Part shown: piece after piece, positions 34,259 through 44,804 of the stretch
Layout of the letters: every line of letters begins with the position of its first letter
How positions within the stretch are numbered: the first letter of the stretch is position 1
From: Allodiplogaster sudhausi
Taxonomy: Eukaryota > Nematoda > Chromadorea > Rhabditida > Diplogasteridae
Reading direction: 5' to 3'
DNA length: 64,000 bases
Assembly: GCA_945643635.1 (NCBI GenBank)
Contig: CALZFC010000031.1
Span: 3,655,001-3,719,000 of the forward strand
Position numbers and translations under genes: made by a program
Notes under the pieces: generated by a model
Seen by the model: the letters and a program-made list of their open reading frames with translations, nothing else
What the model was told of the DNA's origin: nothing
The model's database searches: none

Positions 34259-34264
34259 TTTATT
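34259..34264 (-). terminator. Poly(A) signal AATAAA of gene F
   Basis: About 80 nt past the stop, in the same local context as the signal of gene E. Confidence 0.6.
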
Positions 34265-34341
34265 TACAGATATGTAAGTTTTTCATTTTACAGATAGAGC
34301 GAAATGATAGTCCGATCGACTGCTGCTGAGGAGAAGCCGGT

Positions 34342-34848
34342 TTATTTGCCGCAGCCGCCGCCGCATGGAGGAGGAGGAGGAGCGCCGCAGCCGCTGAGGA
34401 AAAAATAATTCTATTAAAATATTATTTTTATTTCAACCTTTCCATACCCACTTTATGATATCAATCTACATAATTGTATGTAGTTACATTGTATTAATAA
34501 TAAGGATAATATGAACATAAATATAAAACAAGAGAATACTTTTTTATCTTTATGAGTATTTTCCTCCATTTTTCTCCTGTCTAACAGTTATCCCTCTTAT
34601 ACTCTCTATCTTCCTCGTCTATCTTCTTCTTTCCACTCTCTCTCTCTCATCCCTTTTCCTCGTGTCTCTTGTTCTTCTTTCCACTCTCTCTCGCTCCCTT
34701 CTTTCTTCTCTCTCTCTCTCTTTCTATCTCTCTCTTTCTCTCTCTTCTCTAACCATCCGCCGCCGCCGCCACCGCCGCCGAAGAGGAAGGCGTTGGACGC
34801 CACGACGCAGAGAAGGAAGACGACGAGAACGCGGGCGGTCAAGCTCAT
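34342..34848 (-). CDS. Peptide family member F, small secreted Cys/Pro/Gly peptide (48 aa)
   Basis: Exons 34848-34754 and 34393-34342; phase-2 intron splitting a Cys codon. Signal peptide to SNA (20 aa), then FLFG with a run of Gly, C, GCGA, five Pro, CGGGCGK. It is the shortest member. The intron holds a (TC)n block (GA on the sense strand). Intron and exons align with gene I. TATAAAAG lies about 75 bp before the ATG, giving a short leader. Confidence 0.82.
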
Positions 34849-34918
34849 TGTTGAGAAACTGATTGAATGAGTGAGAGAGAGAGAAAGATCTCTTTGATCG
34901 AACAACCTCCCTGGACAC

Positions 34919-34926
34919 CTTTTATA
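34919..34926 (-). promoter_or_regulatory. TATA box of peptide gene F
   Basis: TATAAAAG on the minus strand, about 75 bp before the ATG. Confidence 0.7.
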
Positions 34927-35301
34927 TCGGCAACTCTTTCTGTTACAAGCATGTCAAAACGAGTTGAAAAATATCACTGTCCAATTTCGCCTCAGGCCTT
35001 CTCTGCTCTCTCTCTCTTCACCTTTCTGCTGTCTCATCACATTCCCAAACAGTTCCCTTTCTTCTACTTCTCTTTTCCAACTTCTCTTTCTCCTTTCCCT
35101 TGAAATAATAGTTGACTCTCTCCACCCACGACTGTTTCATAACCAAGTGATATCATTTCATTGTCCTCTGCTCTCTGTCAACTCTGCTATCTCTCGTCCA
35201 TCATTTCTAAAATTTTACGCTAGCTCATGTCTGCGATTGCTTGCGTGGGATAGAGGAGAGAAAGAGAGAGAGAGAGCGAGAGAGTCAGAGAGAGAGAGAT
35301 A

Positions 35302-36117
35302 GAAACAGTCAGAGAGAGAGAAAGAGAGCGAGAGAGTAAGAGAGCGGAAAAGAAAAAAAAAGAGAATGAGAGAGAAAGTGCTCACAATCGTAAGTTCCAT
35401 TTCTCTCTTGATAGTCCCATTATCTCTGTGCAATTCTCTGTAGATTTGTGTCACAGTGCAACGAACATGACACATTTGATGTTGTCATCCTCTACATTGC
35501 CTGCGGTCCTCGCAAGGCCGAAGGTCAGCTGACAGTGTTTCAGGAAATGAGAGAGTGAGAGACGAAAGTGAAAGGAAAGAGAGGGAGAGAGAGAGAGAGA
35601 GGAAAGAGAAAGGAGAGACAGAGAGCGAACTACAACGATGAGTAGTTAGGGAACGAGAGAAAGTGAAAGCTATGGTTTCATTTGCAGTTCCCGCTTGAGC
35701 TTTTCTCAATTCTGTATTCTAGATGAACATGCTGGACACTCAATGAAATGACCAAAGAACACGAAATGGAAGCCGTCTCATTTTTACTGGTTTTCACGAA
35801 GTTCACACACTGGTTTCCATCCGGCCCCCCTTCATTATCTCTCTATGTCTAATGAGAGCTTTATGAATCGAAACTTGAGTTGATGTCCAAATCAGCCCCT
35901 CTTGCAAGGTTTTTCCACTTCCTGTGCTCTTCCCTTCCATTTGGATACATTTCCTGCACCTTTGTTTTTTGCATCGTTCCATTTAGCGAGAAGAGAAGCC
36001 AATTCTCGACCTTATCACGCTTATTCTATTAATTGGCTTGTATCTATCTCTTTCTCTTTCTCTCTTTCTCTTTTCCTCGCTCGCTATCTTTTTTCTTATC
36101 ATACACGCCCCTCTGCG

Positions 36118-36156
<39 letters not shown>

Positions 36157-36210
36157 ACTTCTTTATATCTTTCTCCCTCCCCATCTGTCGTTCTCTCTCC
36201 TTCCGCTCTT

Positions 36211-36263
<53 letters not shown>

Positions 36264-36295
36264 TTCTCTCACTCTCTCTTTCTCTCTCACTCTCA

Positions 36296-36326
<31 letters not shown>

Positions 36327-37076
36327 ACTCTCTCTCCCTCTCCTCTCTGGCCTTCCCCGGAAACCGGTAGAAGAGCACGGCGAACATTCCCAAGTGGCCA
36401 CTCTGAACCGCAGGCTGTGGAATCGAAAACCCGTTTCAGCTGGCTGAGTTTGGCAAAGAAGAAGCAGAACGTTGTGCAGGGGAAGAAGCTAAGATTAGCT
36501 CAGAGAGATGACAAGCGAAAGAGAGAGAGAGAACGAGAGAACGAACGAGAGAGATAGAGAAAGAGAGAGAGAGGAGATAAAGAAAGAGAGAAAGAGTGAG
36601 AGATAGGGAGTGGAGAAAATCTAGCAAAAGAGATCGAGAGTGTTACATAAACATCGAGGAGAGAATGGGTAAGACCGGAAAAAGAACCAAATGGCAATAG
36701 CCTCGATAATTGGTGGAAAGATGTTAGCTGCCAATGCGCGCGGAACGCAGTGATCATATCATAACATCTGCTGCACTCCTGGTGAACTTATGGTCATGCA
36801 ATGTCTCGGTCTCTCTCTCTCACTGTATCTCTCTCTATCTCTCACACTCTTTCTCTCTGGTTGCCTCTCTATAATCACTGCTGTCTCTTTCTCTGTCTCT
36901 TTCTATTCCTCTCCAATTCCGTCCTGTATATTCACGCTAACCCGGTGTCAAAATACCCCATTCAATCAATCCAACTGACCAATCTGTTGTTTATATTTCC
37001 CGAAAATGTAGTATGAAACTCTCTCTTTCTCTTTCTCTCTCTCTCTCTCTTTCTCTCTCTCCCTCTTTCTCTCTAA

Positions 37077-37113
<37 letters not shown>

Positions 37114-37372
37114 TCTTTATCTGATATCTGCCATATCCAGTACGAACATTAGATGCTGACGTCTTCTGGGATTCATCTTCCTTGTTTCAAGTGGCGTTTT
37201 AGGAGTGTGGTGTTTGATCTCACAAAAAAAATGAAATGAAATCCCTTACGACTTCGCCCTGCTTGGGCGGAATCCAATCGGAATTGAAAATGGCAGCCGA
37301 GAACACGAGCTTGCAGAGAGAAGAATTCTGCTACGAAATACAAAGAGTTGAATGTTTGATCACTTCAATTAA
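35302..37372. repeat. Segmental duplication, copy 1 (~2.07 kb)
   Basis: Nearly identical to 42341-44271 in the same orientation, at an offset of about 6.9-7.0 kb. It contains (GA)n and (TC)n blocks (36120-36345, 36515-36600, 37020-37110) and unique stretches, but no convincing gene. Copy 1 has ~145 bp (about 35498-35630) that copy 2 lacks. Homology ends at CACTTCAATTAA (37361-37372), followed here by GCGATG. Confidence 0.92.
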
Positions 37373-38103
37373 GCGATGCATTAACAAAAAGATAAAGTAA
37401 TTAGTAAATATTTGGTAAAATGTTGTACGTAGAAGATGCTCAATACAGTGGCACGAAAATTTGTTTTGCGGAGATGTCATGTTCTATTCATGCTAATTTC
37501 AAGACATAGAAAAATGCTGAAAAAAAACTGAAAGGACAAAATGAAATGAAACAGTTGCAAATTAGGTGAGCCTGCAATGTTTATGGAGATGTAAATCTCA
37601 CTTCTTTTTGTAACAAAAGAATAAAATATCTAAGCATGTCTCTTCTATTTTGTCTTCTCACTTTTGTCTCTTCTTCTTCTTGACTTTGGCATCTATCTCA
37701 AACAGCCGTGAGTTGAGCTATTATCCCCCAGGAAAATGCAGTAAATGGCAGCAGTCTCACCGAGAAATCACTTGCTGCAGCAAGAATATGGCAAGAAGCG
37801 ATGGCATTCCGTCACAGATTTTTTTAAACGATTCAATTGATCATACAAAATACAGAAGACCCCTTTCTTTATCATTGCCATCTTTCTTTTCTAATTGAAA
37901 GGGTATACATATGTACATAAATGAGAGATTAAAGGAGGTTGTTGAAATTGAAAAAAAGAGTGATCGTTTTTCTTTTCATCTATTAGAAAGAATGGAATGC
38001 TCGTTGGAGCTGAAACAGTCAGAGAAGAGTGACGTTTCAGTCGCGAAAAAAAAGGTGATAAAATTTTTTTTTGGCAAAAAGAGTAAGCATTTGCAGAAGA
38101 TCG
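37373..38103. other. Upstream spacer of peptide gene G
   Basis: AT-rich, no recognised gene or repeat. Confidence 0.5.
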
Positions 38104-38118
38104 CATTTAGAGGTCACT
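38104..38118 (+). promoter_or_regulatory. Element CATTTAGAGGTCACT shared by genes G and H
   Basis: An identical 15-mer occurs at 38104-38118 and 39279-39293, about 190 and 256 bp before the two TATA boxes. It contains AGGTCA, the nuclear-receptor half-site, which makes it a candidate transcription-factor site. Confidence 0.45.
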
Positions 38119-38306
38119 TCCCGCTGCTTCTTCTTCTTTGTTCTCACTCAGTCTCAATATCTCTCTCTGTTTCTCTCTCACTCTCTCCTCATTCTCAGTC
38201 TCTATCTCTCGTAATCCTCTCCTTAACTCTCACTGCCACAACTCATGTTCCCGATCTCCACTATCTCTCGTCTAGACTCTCTACTACTCTTTACTTGCCT
38301 AGGTAG

Positions 38307-38350
38307 TATAAAACCAGATGAAGCACAAGTAATGAGGAATATCTGAGAGC
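38307..38350 (+). promoter_or_regulatory. Core promoter of peptide gene G (TATA plus start region)
   Basis: TATAAAA at 38307-38313 and ATATCTGAGAGC at 38339-38350. Gene H has the same 12-mer 33 bp after its TATA start (here 32), the spacing expected for a transcription start site. Confidence 0.7.
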
Positions 38351-38518
38351 TCTCTTCTCGCCATCGCTCTCTTTATGGGCTGGTGGATTGCCAAGAGATA
38401 AAGTTTTCTCGTTGAGATATCATTTTAACTCTTAAGTTTTGTTTAGTTTTCTCATATCGTATTCTCTTGAACATTTAACGCTATCATTTTAAAAAACAAA
38501 AAAAGTAAAGTCTCAGAC

Positions 38519-38861
38519 ATGAGCTTGACGGCGCGCCTTCTCCTTGTCGTCCTCCTCATGAGCCTGGTCGCCTCTTCGAACGCCTTCCTCTTCGGAGGAC
38601 TTGGCAACATGTTCGGAGGCGGCGGGTGCTGGTATGAGAACATTCATTATCTATTCTTCTTATCGTCCTTTTTCTTTATTAGAATTTAAAAAAAGATTTG
38701 TATATACCCTTAAATTTAAACTTTAATTACAATAATTTAAGGTGGGATGTAATCATCCAGAATAAATAAATAAATAAAAATTATATTTCATTTCTTTTAG
38801 CTGCCCTCCTCCGCCTCCTCCTCCTTGCGGATGCATGGGTTGCGGTTGTATGGGAAAGTAG
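38519..38861 (+). CDS. Peptide family member G, small secreted Cys/Pro/Gly peptide (57 aa)
   Basis: Exons 38519-38631 and 38801-38861; phase-2 intron splitting a Cys codon (TG|C). Signal peptide to SNA (22 aa), then FLFGGLGNMFGGGGC, CC, seven Pro, CGCMGCGCMGK. The tail repeats CGCMG twice, a Cys-x-Cys arrangement reminiscent of metal-binding peptides (inference only). tctcag lies 2 nt before the ATG; the promoter is ~200 bp upstream, so a leader intron or spliced leader is likely. It is on + and close to gene H, opposite to most of the cluster. Confidence 0.82.
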
Positions 38862-39278
38862 ATCACGCCTGACCAATCGACAGATCGATCTCTCTCGCCC
38901 ATCAAAGGAATCGACAAACTAGGAATATTGCTCAATTTCTCCCAATTATATTCTTCGAAAAGCTAGCTAGCATTTTGATCTGAACAACATGGCACTGCCA
39001 TTGATTATTGTCTGTTTTTTTTTGCATAAATGATTCGGATGAATAGATAACTGCAGGAGTTATGAGTGTCTTCACAACATATATAATTCTAAAACAGGCT
39101 ATAGAATAGATTTAAATATAATTCTAAAACAGGTTGTAGAATAGATTTAATTTTAGAAAAGGTATTGTCGTAAGTATGGTTTCGTTGTGGAACAGGAAAT
39201 GTCGCGGAAGTGTGAAGTTTTTGATGAGAACGCCCACGTGTGAATAGGCGATTTTGTGCGCTGGCAATTGCAAGCACA
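38862..39278. other. Spacer between genes G and H
   Basis: Contains a short direct duplication (ATAATTCTAAAACAGG near 39081 and 39119). No gene is recognised. Confidence 0.5.
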
Positions 39279-39293
39279 CATTTAGAGGTCACT
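39279..39293 (+). promoter_or_regulatory. Element CATTTAGAGGTCACT, gene H copy
   Basis: Second copy of the 15-mer also found upstream of gene G. Followed by (TC)n-rich sequence to about 39440. Confidence 0.45.
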
Positions 39294-39548
39294 CTGCTCG
39301 ATCTCGCTCTCCCTGGCTCTGAAATATCGCTTGCTCTCTCTCTATCTCTCACTCTAGCGCTCTCTCTCTATCTCTTTTTTTCTCTCTCTTTTTATATCTC
39401 TCTCTCAATCTCTTTCTCTTTCTATCTCTCTCTATCTCCCAATACCTCTCAAGAACTCTCTCGCTTTTCCTTCACGTTCTCGCTGTTTCTCAACACTAAA
39501 TTTTTTTCTGATCTGTTCTCGACTCGCTTACCACACGATGCTTGGCAG

Positions 39549-39593
39549 TATAAAACAGGGAGCATCAACAAGTGCAGTGCGATATCTGAGAGC
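39549..39593 (+). promoter_or_regulatory. Core promoter of peptide gene H (TATA plus start region)
   Basis: TATAAAA at 39549-39555 and ATATCTGAGAGC at 39582-39593, as in gene G. Confidence 0.7.
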
Positions 39594-39809
39594 CCACTTG
39601 CTACTTTCTCTCCCTCCTCCCATTCGAGATTTTGCAGCCGAATAAAGTCTACATTTCCAGTCGTCATTTACTATCCAATTATGAGCTATTTTGGATTTTC
39701 GATTACTTATTCCAGAGCAACAGTTATTGTTTGCAAGCAAGAATTGCACTGTATAACTTTGCTTATTGTTAGAATTTTCTGACAGTGAGATTGCTCAGAA
39801 GAAACGACC

Positions 39810-40237
39810 ATGAGCTTGACCGCCCGACTTCTCCTTGTGGTCGTTCTCGTGTGCTTCTTCACTTCATCGAATGCCTTCTTGTTTGGCGGCATGGGAGGAC
39901 TCGGAAGTCTGTTCGGCGGAGGTGGTTGCGGGTAAATATCCTTTTATTTTCCTTATATATATGGACTAATTAATTAAATAATGATTAATTAATTAATTAA
40001 TTCAATCCCCCCAAATACTTGAAACAATTTCAGTACAATTATGCTGCTTAAAACTAGTCAATAATTTTTGCACATTAAATAACTCATGATAAAATGAGCG
40101 AGGTTTTGATATTTATAAATAATCTAATTAAAAACAAAAAAATAATAAATAGCAAAACTTCTCACTTTAGCTGTGCCCCGCCTCCTCCGCCTCCTCCTCC
40201 CTGCGGTTGTATGGGTTGCGGTTGCATGGGCAAGTAG
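39810..40237 (+). CDS. Peptide family member H, small secreted Cys/Pro/Gly peptide (62 aa)
   Basis: Exons 39810-39931 and 40171-40237; phase-2 intron, here splitting a Gly codon (GG|C) just after a Cys codon, the only member without a split Cys. Signal peptide to SNA (22 aa), then FLFGGMGGLGSLFGGGGC, G, CA, eight Pro, CGCMGCGCMGK, the same tail as gene G. gctcag lies 11 nt before the ATG. AATAAA at 40418-40423 is a plausible poly(A) signal. Tandem sister of G by promoter, signal and tail. Confidence 0.82.
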
Positions 40238-41173
40238 ATCTTTCTCAAGATCAATCTACAATCGATCTCTCTCTTGTCCCTGCCTGGAATTCTTGCTCCA
40301 AGACTACTTACTTTATTGCGCAGACAGATAAATTGACAATTAAAGATATTATCCTCACTGCCAATCTTTGTGTTGTTGTTGGATGTCTTCCTTCATTCAC
40401 CAAAGAATATTTAGCCGAATAAATTAATAGAATTTTGTGATCGATCATATCGGTGTCAGAACTTCTTGTACTTTATGGATAGTGATAAAGAGATCTGTCT
40501 GCCCGGTGTCTCTTATCAGCCCAGGCCACAGAAGTGTAAAAAAAAGAAAAAAAAGTGTGAGGAGTCCGCAGTTAGAGCGCGAAGAAACATGATGTGCTTG
40601 CACCATAAGAGACCTTTCTCTCAGGCTCTCAGACGCAATGTCTTCTTTAGGATTTCTTAATCTTATTTTATTCTCTCCCTCTCTCCCCTTCTCTCTCTCT
40701 TACTGTAAGAATTATATTTTCCCTTATTGCTCACTATTTCTGCTGCCTACTCAAGCATTATCATCCACCATTCATCTCACGCTTTCTTTTAGTATACTGT
40801 AAAAAAAGATGACATCACTTTGTCAATTTCCTTTTCGAAAAGAAAAGCTTGTTATCGTACTCTTTAGTTTAATCATTACCCTTTATTTTGTGCAATTTTT
40901 CTGTTAAAGTCGGCATTGGGTAATGATGTTCAAGGAACACTTTATATGTACATACATAAAGAAGAACGTTCAGCTAACTAGGCACGATAAAGGGAGAAAT
41001 AGAGAGAGATATCTCCGGGAAAATATGTACACTTTTGAGCATATATGTACAAACACATCATTTGAAAAGGCATTTAAAAGAACAAAGCGCGAGCGATGGA
41101 GCGTTGGTTGTGATTCAAGCCAATGTTGAAGTGGATACTTGGAACTCTGCTCAAGGTATCCTCTTTTCTCCTT
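40238..41173. other. Spacer between genes H and I (tail to tail)
   Basis: Holds the gene H poly(A) signal (40418-40423), a (TC)n stretch near 40675-40700 and unique sequence. No gene is recognised. Confidence 0.5.
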
Positions 41174-41560
41174 CTATTTGCCACAGCCGCCGCCGCAAGG
41201 AGGAGGAGGCGGAGGAGCGCCGCAGCCGCTGAAAGATATTTTTTATTCAAATTATTTTTTCTCATTCCAATATCCACTTTATGACATATTTAATTTTAAG
41301 ACTATTTTCCACCATTCTTCTCCCGCATCACAGATATCACTCTTGTGCACTCTTTCCTTACCATTAGTCTCTCTTATTCTTTCCAGTCTCTCTCTCTCTC
41401 TCTCTTCTCTCTCTCACTCACTCTCTCTCTCCCTCTCTCTCTTCTCTAACCATCCGCCACCGCCACCGCCGAGGCCGCCCATGTTGCCGAAGAGAAAGGC
41501 ATTCGAAGTCGCCATCGATAAGATGAAGAAGACAACGAGAACGCGAGCAAGGGAGGACAT
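41174..41560 (-). CDS. Peptide family member I, small secreted Cys/Pro/Gly peptide (54 aa)
   Basis: Exons 41560-41451 and 41228-41174; phase-2 intron splitting a Cys codon. Signal peptide to SNA (20 aa), then FLFGNMGGLGGGGGG, C, GCGA, six Pro, CGGGCGK. Tail and intron match gene F, with the same (TC)n block inside the intron, so F and I are paralogues. Their divergence is larger than that between the neighbouring 2-kb duplicated segments. TATAAAAG lies about 180 bp upstream. Confidence 0.82.
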
Positions 41561-41735
41561 TATCAACTATAAGGATAATGATAATACTAATAGTGATAAT
41601 AATTATAATGATAATAATAGCAAAAATATATGTATATAATCAAATAATGATGATATAAGTATTCACTTGCTGAGTAGCTGTAGAAAAGAGACAAAAAAAG
41701 CTCGAGATGCCATAGTCTGCCCTCCAACCTTGCGC

Positions 41736-41743
41736 CTTTTATA
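41736..41743 (-). promoter_or_regulatory. TATA box of peptide gene I
   Basis: TATAAAAG on the minus strand, about 176 bp before the ATG. Confidence 0.68.
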
Positions 41744-42268
41744 CAAGCCCATTCCAGTGTCTCCGTATTATCGGAGGAGTGAGATGCGCATCTTTTATGA
41801 CCTTGCACAATAGCTGATTGTGAGAACCAGACTGGAACAATGACACACAAACAAACAAACAAAGACAGACGAAAGCAGACTCTTGGCGCATACCAAAAAT
41901 CGGCAGACACAATTGAGCGAAGCAACTTAGTCATAACTGCCCAATTGGCACCTGTTTTGCTCTGATTAGGTTTAGCTAGAATGAAGTGCTAGTGCTGCAT
42001 TCCTCTCATGAACCATATACAATGAAAGCAGAGCAAGTTAGCGCTTCTATATTCGTTTTCTTTTATGAAACTTTTTTTGCTAAAATTTACGAAGATTCGT
42101 ATGATTAATTTTCTTTCTCTTTATCACTAACGGAATGCAACACTTGGACAGGGCCAGCAGCCTTCAGCGATAGCGGAACACTTCCATCATAGGCTCCTTC
42201 GTGGGGCATCCAGGTACGAAAGAGTGTGGTGAAAATTCCCTCGTTCTCTCTCTCTCTCTCTCTCTCTT

Positions 42269-42331
<63 letters not shown>

Positions 42332-42340
42332 TTCAAAAAA
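41744..42340. other. Spacer between gene I promoter and duplication copy 2
   Basis: Unique sequence followed by a (TC)n block (42240-42332). No gene is recognised. Confidence 0.5.
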
Positions 42341-43016
42341 GAAACAATCAGAGAGAGAGAAAGAGAGCGAGAGAGTAAGAGAGCGGAAAAGAAAAAAAAG
42401 AGAATGAGAGAGAAAGTGCTCACAATCGTAAGTTCCATTTCTCTCTTCCATTATCTCTGTGCAATTCTCTGTAGATTTGTGTCACAGTGCAACGAACATG
42501 ACACATTTGATTTGTCATCCTCTACATTGACTACAACGATGAGTAGTTAGGGAACGAGAGAAAGTGAAAGCTGGTTTCATTTGCAGTTCCCGCTTGAGCT
42601 TTTCTCAATTCTGTATTCTAGATGAACATGCTGGACACTCAATGAAATGACCAAAGAACACGAAATGGAAGCCGTCTCATTTTTACTGGTTTTCACGAAG
42701 TTCACACACTGGTTTCCATCCGGCCCCCCTTCATTATCTCTCTATGTCTAATGAGAGTTTTATGAATCGAAACTTGAGTTGATGTACAAATCAGCCCCTC
42801 TTGCAAGGTTTTTCCACTTCCTGTGCTCTTCCCTTCCATTTGGATACATTTCCTGCACCTTTGTTTTTTGCATCGTTCCATTTAGCGAGAAGAGAAGCCA
42901 ATTCTCGACCTTATCACGCTTATTCTATTAATTGGCTTGTATCTATCTCTTTCTCTTTCTCTCTTTCTCTTTTCCTCGCTCGCTATCTTTTTTCTTATCA
43001 TACACGCCCCTCTGCG

Positions 43017-43053
<37 letters not shown>

Positions 43054-43107
43054 ACTTCTTTATATCTTTCTCCCTCCCCTTCTGTCGTTCTCTCTCCTTC
43101 CGCTCTT

Positions 43108-43148
<41 letters not shown>

Positions 43149-43179
43149 ATTTCTCTCACTCTCTCTTTCTCTCTCACTC

Positions 43180-43221
<42 letters not shown>

Positions 43222-43969
43222 ACTCTCTCTCCCTCTCCTCTCTGGCCTTCCCCGGAAACCGGTAGAAGAGCACGGCGAACATTCCCAAGTGGCCACTCTG
43301 AACCGCAGGCTGTGGAATCGAAAACCCGTTTCAGCTGGCTGAGTTTGGCAAAGAAGAAGCAGAACGTTGTGCAGGGGAAGAAGCTAAGATTAGCTCAGAG
43401 AGATGACAAGCGAAAGAGAGAGAGAGAGAACGAGAGAACGAACGAGAGAGATAGAGAAAGAGAGAGAGGAGATAAAGAAAGAGAGAAAGAGTGAGAGATA
43501 GGGAGTGGAGAAAATCTAGCAAAAGAGATCGAGAGTGTTACATAAACATCGAGGAGAGAATGGGTAAGACCGGAAAAAGAACCAAATGGCAATAGCCTCG
43601 ATAATTGGTGGAAAGATGTTAGCTGCCAATGCGCGCGGAACGCAGTGATCATATCATAACATCTGCTGCACTCCTGGTGAACTTATGGTCATGCAATGTC
43701 TCGGTCTCTCTCTCTCACTGTATCTCTCTCTATCTCTCACACTCTTTCTCTCTGGTTGCCTCTCTATAATCACTGCTGTCTCTTTCTCTGTCTCTTTCTA
43801 TTCCTCTCCAATTCCGTCCTGTATATTCACGCTAACCCGGTGTCAAAATACCCCATTCAATCAATCCAACTGACCAATCTGTTGTTTATATTTCCCGAAA
43901 ATGTAGTATGAAACTCTCTCTTTCTCTTTCTCTCTCTCTCTCTTTCTCTCTCTCCCTCTTTCTCTCTAA

Positions 43970-44000
<31 letters not shown>

Positions 44001-44271
44001 TCTCTCTTTCCCTCTTTATCTGATATCTGCCATATCCAGTACGAACATCAGATGCTGACGTCTTCTGGGATTCATCTTCCTTGTTTCAAGTGGCGTTTTA
44101 GGAGTGTGGTGTTTGATCTCACAAAAAAAATGAAATGAAATCCCTTACGACTTCGCCCTGCTTGGGCGGATTCCAATCGGAATTGAAAATGGCAGCCGAG
44201 AACACGAGCTTGCAGAGAGAAGAATTCTGCTACGAAATACAAAGAGTTGAATGTTTGATCACTTCAATTAA
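42341..44271. repeat. Segmental duplication, copy 2 (~1.93 kb), abutting the satellite
   Basis: Nearly identical to 35302-37372 apart from microsatellite length changes and a ~145-bp gap. The copy stops at CACTTCAATTAA and the satellite begins at the next base (44272), so the array edge coincides with the duplication breakpoint. Confidence 0.92.
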
Positions 44272-44804
44272 CAGCAAAAATAAGAGATGAAAAGTTCAGA
44301 AAACTGAATGAATGAGTCCTTCCTATAATCACTAGAAATCGAACAGTTTTTTACATGGTATCTCTATGTACGCGCTATTTTCTAGAATGTCTAGCCCGCA
44401 AAATAAATTCTAAAACAAAAGTCGGGTGTGAACGGTGTACAAAGGTCGCTTTTAGCAGCAAAAATAAGAGATGAAAAGTTCAGAAAACTGAATGAATGAG
44501 TCCTTCCTATAATCACTAGAAATTGAACAGTTTTCTACATGATATCTCTATGTACGCGCTATTTTCTAGAATGTCTAGCCCGCAAAATAAATTCTAAAAC
44601 AAAAGTCGGGTGTGAACGGGTACAAAGGTCGCTTTTAGCAGCAAAAATAAGAGATGAAAAGTTCAGAAAACTGAATGAATGAGTCCTTCCTATAATCACA
44701 AGAAATTGAACAGTTTTCTACATGTTATCTCTATGTACGCGCTATTTTCAAGAATGTCTAGCCCGCAAAATAAATTCTAAAACAAAAGTCGGGCGTGAAC
44801 GGTG
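44272..44804 (-). repeat. Satellite, three inverted ~184-bp monomers
   Basis: Monomers starting at 44272, 44456 and 44639 are reverse complements of the main array. Their sense strand runs from CAGCAAAAATAAGAGATG to GGTGTGAACGG. They end where the orientation flips near 44804. Confidence 0.95.

Noticed and set aside
35902..43494. Duplicated open frame beginning MQGFSTSCALPFH (35902 and 42801)
   Set aside because: It is conserved only because the whole 2-kb segment is a recent duplication. The frame runs into (TC)n, and the reading frame after the repeat differs between copies.
35302..44271. A single 7-kb tandem duplication including genes F/I and the 2-kb segments
   Set aside because: The offset is similar, but F and I are clearly more diverged than the 2-kb copies and the sequence between gene and segment does not align, so at least two events are needed.
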